This document shows positions 6,739 to 7,069 of a stretch of DNA of 7,069 bases, piece by piece. Numbering within the stretch: the stretch's first letter is position 1; every line of letters starts with the position of its first letter. Under the pieces are notes generated by a model that worked only from the letters and a program-made list of their open reading frames with translations, did no database searches and was not told the origin of the DNA. The translations under genes and the position numbers were made by a program. The stretch covers positions 1-7,069 of the forward strand of contig JAEWBA010000406.1 in assembly GCA_023391395.1 (NCBI GenBank), read 5' to 3'. The stretch comes from Pseudomonadota bacterium. GTDB lineage: Bacteria > Pseudomonadota > Gammaproteobacteria > Burkholderiales > Burkholderiaceae_D.

Positions 6739-6785
6739 TTCTTCCGAGGTCCCGAAGAAGCACCTGCCTGGCTCGGGATCAGGCA
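6739..6785. repeat. Two tandem 21-bp inverted repeats
   Basis: TTCTTC-N9-GAAGAA (6739-6759) and TGCCTG-N9-CAGGCA (6765-6785) each have 6-bp arms and a 9-nt centre, with centres 26 bp apart. The two centres contain complementary words (CCGAG 6744-6748 with CTCGG 6772-6776; TCCCGA 6750-6755 with TCGGGA 6773-6778). They end 29 bp before the sigma-28 -35 element, a place where a regulator might bind. Function is unknown. Confidence 0.45.
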
Positions 6786-6814
6786 AGGCCGGAAAAATAA
6801 AGCAGGCGCAAAGC

Positions 6815-6841
6815 TAAACTTTTTCCGGACTTGTCCGATAA
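6815..6841 (+). promoter_or_regulatory. Sigma-28 (FliA) promoter of flagellin
   Basis: TAAA (6815-6818), 15 nt, then TCCGATAA (6834-6841), matching the flagellar sigma-28 consensus TAAA-N15-GCCGATAA at all but one position with exact spacing. Transcription should start near 6849, giving a leader of about 97 nt. CGGAC-TT-GTCCG (6826-6837), a short palindrome, overlaps the -10 and could be an operator or chance. Confidence 0.9.
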
Positions 6842-6945
6842 ACGAATCAACCACGGTTCACAAGCCCAGCTCAACGGGGGGAACCAAGGTCGAAACGCTC
6901 AAGCCGGAGACAATCGGACCCCCAAGCATCAAAAGGAGAATCAAC

Positions 6946-7069
6946 ATGGCTTCGTATATCAACACCAATATCTCGTCGTTGAACGCGCAGCGCAACCTGA
7001 CCCAATCCCAGGGCGCACTGGCGACTTCCCTGCAGCGTCTGTCTTCTGGTCTGCGCATCAACAGCGCCA
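6946..7069 (+). CDS. fliC: Flagellin, N-terminal part only
   Basis: The first 41 codons of flagellin, the filament subunit, run off the window edge. The protein opens with [18 protein letters not shown] and continues [12 protein letters not shown], the conserved D0 helix that packs in the filament core and carries the information for export through the flagellar type III apparatus; it has no cleavable signal peptide. The start is fixed by AAGGAG at 6933-6938, 7 nt before the ATG, and by the sigma-28 promoter about 100 nt upstream, so it is a late flagellar gene made after hook completion. The leader has several GGA motifs, one in the ribosome binding site. The symbol fliC is used by family; the genome could carry other flagellin copies or call it hag or flaA. 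Confidence 0.96.
   Translation, partial: MASYINTNISSLNAQRNLTQSQGALATSLQRLSSGLRINSA

Larger units (their letters stand above)
6332..6945. other. 614-nt non-coding region before flagellin
   Basis: No reading frame here looks like a gene. It contains, in order: a palindromic T8A6 tract (6408-6430), a terminator-like hairpin (6434-6457), a GCC-rich run near 6527-6540, a stable bulged hairpin (TCCGG/CCGGA and AGCCC/GGGCT, 6635-6665), a weak sigma-28-like site (6682-6709), two tandem inverted repeats (6739-6785), a strong sigma-28 promoter (6815-6841), and the flagellin leader. The length and density of structure fit a heavily regulated flagellin upstream region. Confidence 0.6.

Noticed and set aside
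6858..7061. 67-codon minus-strand frame across the flagellin start
   Set aside because: It is antisense to the flagellin leader and conserved N-terminus, with no supporting ribosome binding site or motif.
1..7069. CRISPR arrays, insertion sequences, toxin-antitoxin or other defence genes
   Set aside because: No regularly spaced direct repeats, transposase motifs or recognisable defence proteins were seen in any frame.

Overview
The window looks like the chromosome of a motile, GC-rich betaproteobacterium, most likely Burkholderiales and plausibly Oxalobacteraceae (Herbaspirillum/Noviherbaspirillum-like). This rests on codon usage, the flagellin N-terminus, the type of diguanylate cyclase, and remembered protein resemblance; no database was searched. 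It divides into a prophage end (1-about 1787), a host tRNA-Arg gene that is probably the integration site, and a host signalling and motility block (about 1865-7069).

Prophage end. Three co-oriented genes form a tight run. The first is the 3' end of a small phage protein of the kind often labelled 'morphogenetic protein' or ASCH-like. The second is a small winged-helix/excisionase-like DNA-binding protein. The third is a complete tyrosine-recombinase integrase. The first pair overlaps by ATGA and the second pair by 127 nt. The integrase ends 39 nt from the 3' end of tRNA-Arg(ACG), which is on the minus strand. The last integrase codons also form one arm of the tRNA gene's apparent intrinsic terminator.

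Signalling block. A soluble PAS-PAS histidine kinase of the HisKA_3 type overlaps a NarL/FixJ-type response regulator by ATGA, so the two are a coupled two-component system. A 253-nt gap follows, holding a long imperfect inverted repeat that resembles dispersed REP/MITE-type elements and a hairpin that would cover the next gene's Shine-Dalgarno. Next comes a 593-aa GGDEF diguanylate cyclase with intact active and inhibitory sites.

Flagellin end. A 614-nt gap without a convincing gene carries a probable terminator, tandem inverted repeats, a textbook sigma-28 (FliA) promoter, a second weaker sigma-28-like site, and a leader with several GGA motifs. The flagellin gene begins at 6946 and runs off the window. 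The layout suggests a sensory and c-di-GMP module beside flagellin, but nothing in the sequence proves that the two-component system regulates its neighbours. I see no clearly new system. The most useful leads are the tRNA/integrase terminator overlap, the 127-nt gene overlap, the non-coding structures around the cyclase and flagellin, and the kinase's altered phosphatase motif.
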